Shown here: one piece after another, positions 62,782-64,000 of the stretch
How the letters are laid out: every line of letters starts with the position of its first letter
Numbering within the stretch: position 1 is the first letter of the stretch
Assembly (NCBI RefSeq): GCF_025642135.1
Contig: NZ_CP106793.1
Coordinates: forward strand, 3,083,001 to 3,147,000
Reading direction: 5' to 3'
Origin: Streptomyces cynarae
GTDB lineage: Bacteria > Actinomycetota > Actinomycetes > Streptomycetales > Streptomycetaceae
Length of the DNA: 64,000 nt
Notes under the pieces: model-generated
What the model saw: only the letters and a program-made list of their open reading frames with translations
What the model was told of the DNA's origin: nothing
Databases searched by the model: none
Made by a program: the position numbers and the translations under genes

Positions 62782-63747
62782 ATGAACGCCAGCGCAAACC
62801 GCGCCCCTGGTGGGGCCGGAGCGACCGTGGTGATCACGCAAAGGGTCGTCCTCGGTCGCGAGGAGGACTACAAGCGCTGGCAGGAGCGGGTGAATCGGGC
62901 CGTACGGGACTTCGACGGGTTCGAGGGAACGGAGCTGTACCCGCCCGAATCCGCCGAGGACAACCAGTGGGTCGTGGTGTTCCGCTTCTCGGGCGTCGAC
63001 CAGTTGAGCGCCTGGCTCGAGTCTGCGACGCGCCGGGAACTTCTGCATGACGGCCGCGACTTGTTCGAGGGGGAGTCCTCCCAGCAGGTCCTCAGCGGAG
63101 GGCGACCGGCTCGGGAAGCCGTGACGGCGGTCGTCTCCCACGACGTGAGGCCTGGCCGTGAACGGGACTTCCTGCGCTGGCAGGACAAGGTCCTGAAGAC
63201 TCAGCAGAAGTACCGGGGCTTCAAAGGGTCCGAACTCTTCGCGCCCGTCGAGGGGATCCAGGATCGCTGGGTCGTCATGTTCCGGTTCGACACCCGTGAA
63301 CACCTCGACCAGTGGCTCGAGTCGGACGTCCGCGGGAAACTGCTGGACGAGGGACGCGACTACTTCGCCGACTTCGATGTGCGCGAGATCGCGTCGGCCT
63401 TCAGCGGCTGGTTCCGTTTCGGCGGCAGGGAGGAGGCAGGCGCCCCTCCCAACTGGAAGCAGGCCATGTCCGTTCTCCTCGCGCTCTATCCCACCGTCGT
63501 GGTGCTCAACCTCAGCGTGGGCCGTGCCCTCACCGATGCCGGCGTTCCGGGGTACCTCGGCCTGTTCATCGGAAACGTGTTGAGCGTCGCGATTCTGACC
63601 TGGGTTCTGATGCCGTTGGTGAACCGCGCCCTGACCTTCTGGCTGGCGCCCGACCGGCTGCGGTCGCGACGCGTCGAGCTCGCGGGCGCCGCCATGGTGA
63701 CGGCGTGCTACGCGGGGCTCCTCGCTGTTTTCGGCTTCACCACTTGA
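62782..63747 (+). CDS. Two-domain ABM (antibiotic biosynthesis monooxygenase-like) membrane protein
   Basis: 321 residues. Two ABM domains in tandem, residues about 14-105 (VVITQRVVLGREEDYKRWQ) and 110-205 (AVVSHDVRPGRERDFLRWQ), each with the D-x-F/G-F-x-G-x-E/S-L pattern: GFEGTELYPP and GFKGSELFAP. Two membrane helices follow (LLALYPTVVVLNLSVG and LFIGNVLSVAILTWVLMPLV), with a third at the C-terminus (AAMVTACYAGLLAVFGF). The pairing of heme-degradation or quinone-modifying ABM folds with a membrane anchor is unusual but known. No partner oxidase is next to it, except the truncated FAD gene. Confidence 0.85.
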   Translation: MNASANRAPGGAGATVVITQRVVLGREEDYKRWQERVNRAVRDFDGFEGTELYPPESAEDNQWVVVFRFSGVDQLSAWLESATRRELLHDGRDLFEGESSQQVLSGGRPAREAVTAVVSHDVRPGRERDFLRWQDKVLKTQQKYRGFKGSELFAPVEGIQDRWVVMFRFDTREHLDQWLESDVRGKLLDEGRDYFADFDVREIASAFSGWFRFGGREEAGAPPNWKQAMSVLLALYPTVVVLNLSVGRALTDAGVPGYLGLFIGNVLSVAILTWVLMPLVNRALTFWLAPDRLRSRRVELAGAAMVTACYAGLLAVFGFTT

Positions 63748-63772
63748 CGGGCCGAGGTGAGGAGCACAGGTG

Positions 63773-64000
63773 ATGAAGCGGCACACCCGAACTCACCGTC
63801 TCGCGGGAATGTCGGTGCGACGGGGCGACACCGATTACGAAGACATCCGCACCGCCGCGGTGTGGAACGGGCTCACACCGGCGCGGTTCCCGGACGTCAT
63901 CGTCCGCCCGGCCTCGGCCGACGACGTCGTGGAGGCGGTCCGCCTGGCCCGCGCCCAGGGACTCCGGGTCGCCATGCGGTCGGGAGGACACAGCTGGTGC
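63773..64000 (+). CDS. FAD-binding oxidoreductase, cut off by the window end
   Basis: Only the first 76 codons are in the window. The sequence MKRHTRTHRLAG then DTDYEDIRTAAVWNGLTPARFPDVIVRPASADDVVEAVRLARAQGLRVAMRSGGHSW matches the N-terminus of berberine-bridge/PCMH oxidases; the His in GGHSW is the covalent FAD attachment site. It lacks a signal peptide. ATG 63773 follows GAGGAGCACAGGTG. It starts 25 bp after the ABM gene and may share its transcript. Confidence 0.85.
   Translation, partial: MKRHTRTHRLAGMSVRRGDTDYEDIRTAAVWNGLTPARFPDVIVRPASADDVVEAVRLARAQGLRVAMRSGGHSWC

Overview
The window is about 64 kb of very GC-rich chromosomal DNA. Its dense genes, frequent GTG and TTG starts, GTGA/ATGA stop-start overlaps, G/C in nearly every third codon position, a Rv2466c-type (mycothiol-linked) oxidoreductase, a PknG-type kinase and cysteine leader peptides all point to Streptomyces or a close relative. 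No rRNA, tRNA, IS element, prophage or CRISPR array was seen. The content is mostly core and conditionally used metabolism. All assignments come from reading motifs and gene order; no database search was run.

Layout. 1-3673: an amino-acid permease, a flavin oxidase behind an 18-bp hairpin, and a frameshifted bioY. 3968-10435: an organosulfur cluster with two cysteine-containing leader peptides, a ROK regulator, a complete sulfonate-type ABC transporter, a flavin monooxygenase and a TauD-like dioxygenase. 10556-20942: a second permease, a hydroxyacid dehydrogenase homologue lacking catalytic residues, a zinc-ribbon protein, a CPWA DsbA-fold protein, a first aminopeptidase N, an AbiEi/DUF559-like protein, a glycosyltransferase, an acetyltransferase and a Nudix hydrolase. 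21320-28680: a large secreted subtilase, asd and a second aminopeptidase N. 28796-30953: a flavin hydroxylase divergent from its TetR regulator across a 14-bp x 6 operator-like array. 31076-39289: small membrane protein, malQ preceded by a repeat peptide, a secreted protein with its own ABC transporter, an HNH nuclease and an MscS channel. 39498-46217: a ROK-controlled sugar ABC operon with GH4 glycosidase and sugar kinase.

46659-57579 is the most interesting block. A GlnX-like membrane sensor, a GlnH-like amino-acid-binding protein, an unknown helical protein and a PknG kinase are followed by a PP2C phosphatase, a VWA protein and a zinc-ribbon/FHA protein. It looks like the mycobacterial GlnX-GlnH-PknG amino-acid sensing pathway with its own phosphatase and phosphopeptide reader attached. 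The window ends with a methyltransferase, truncated haemoglobin, thioesterase, ettA, a deaminase, a two-domain ABM membrane protein and a truncated FAD oxidase.

Four genes (bioY, the helical protein, pknG and the FHA gene) each need exactly one extra base to read through. In three of them the best repair point is a run of five Gs. Base-calling error in the assembly is more likely than four separate gene losses. A known-looking Streptomyces GC-rich interspersed element occurs three times between 46.4 and 55.8 kb, twice inside reading frames.
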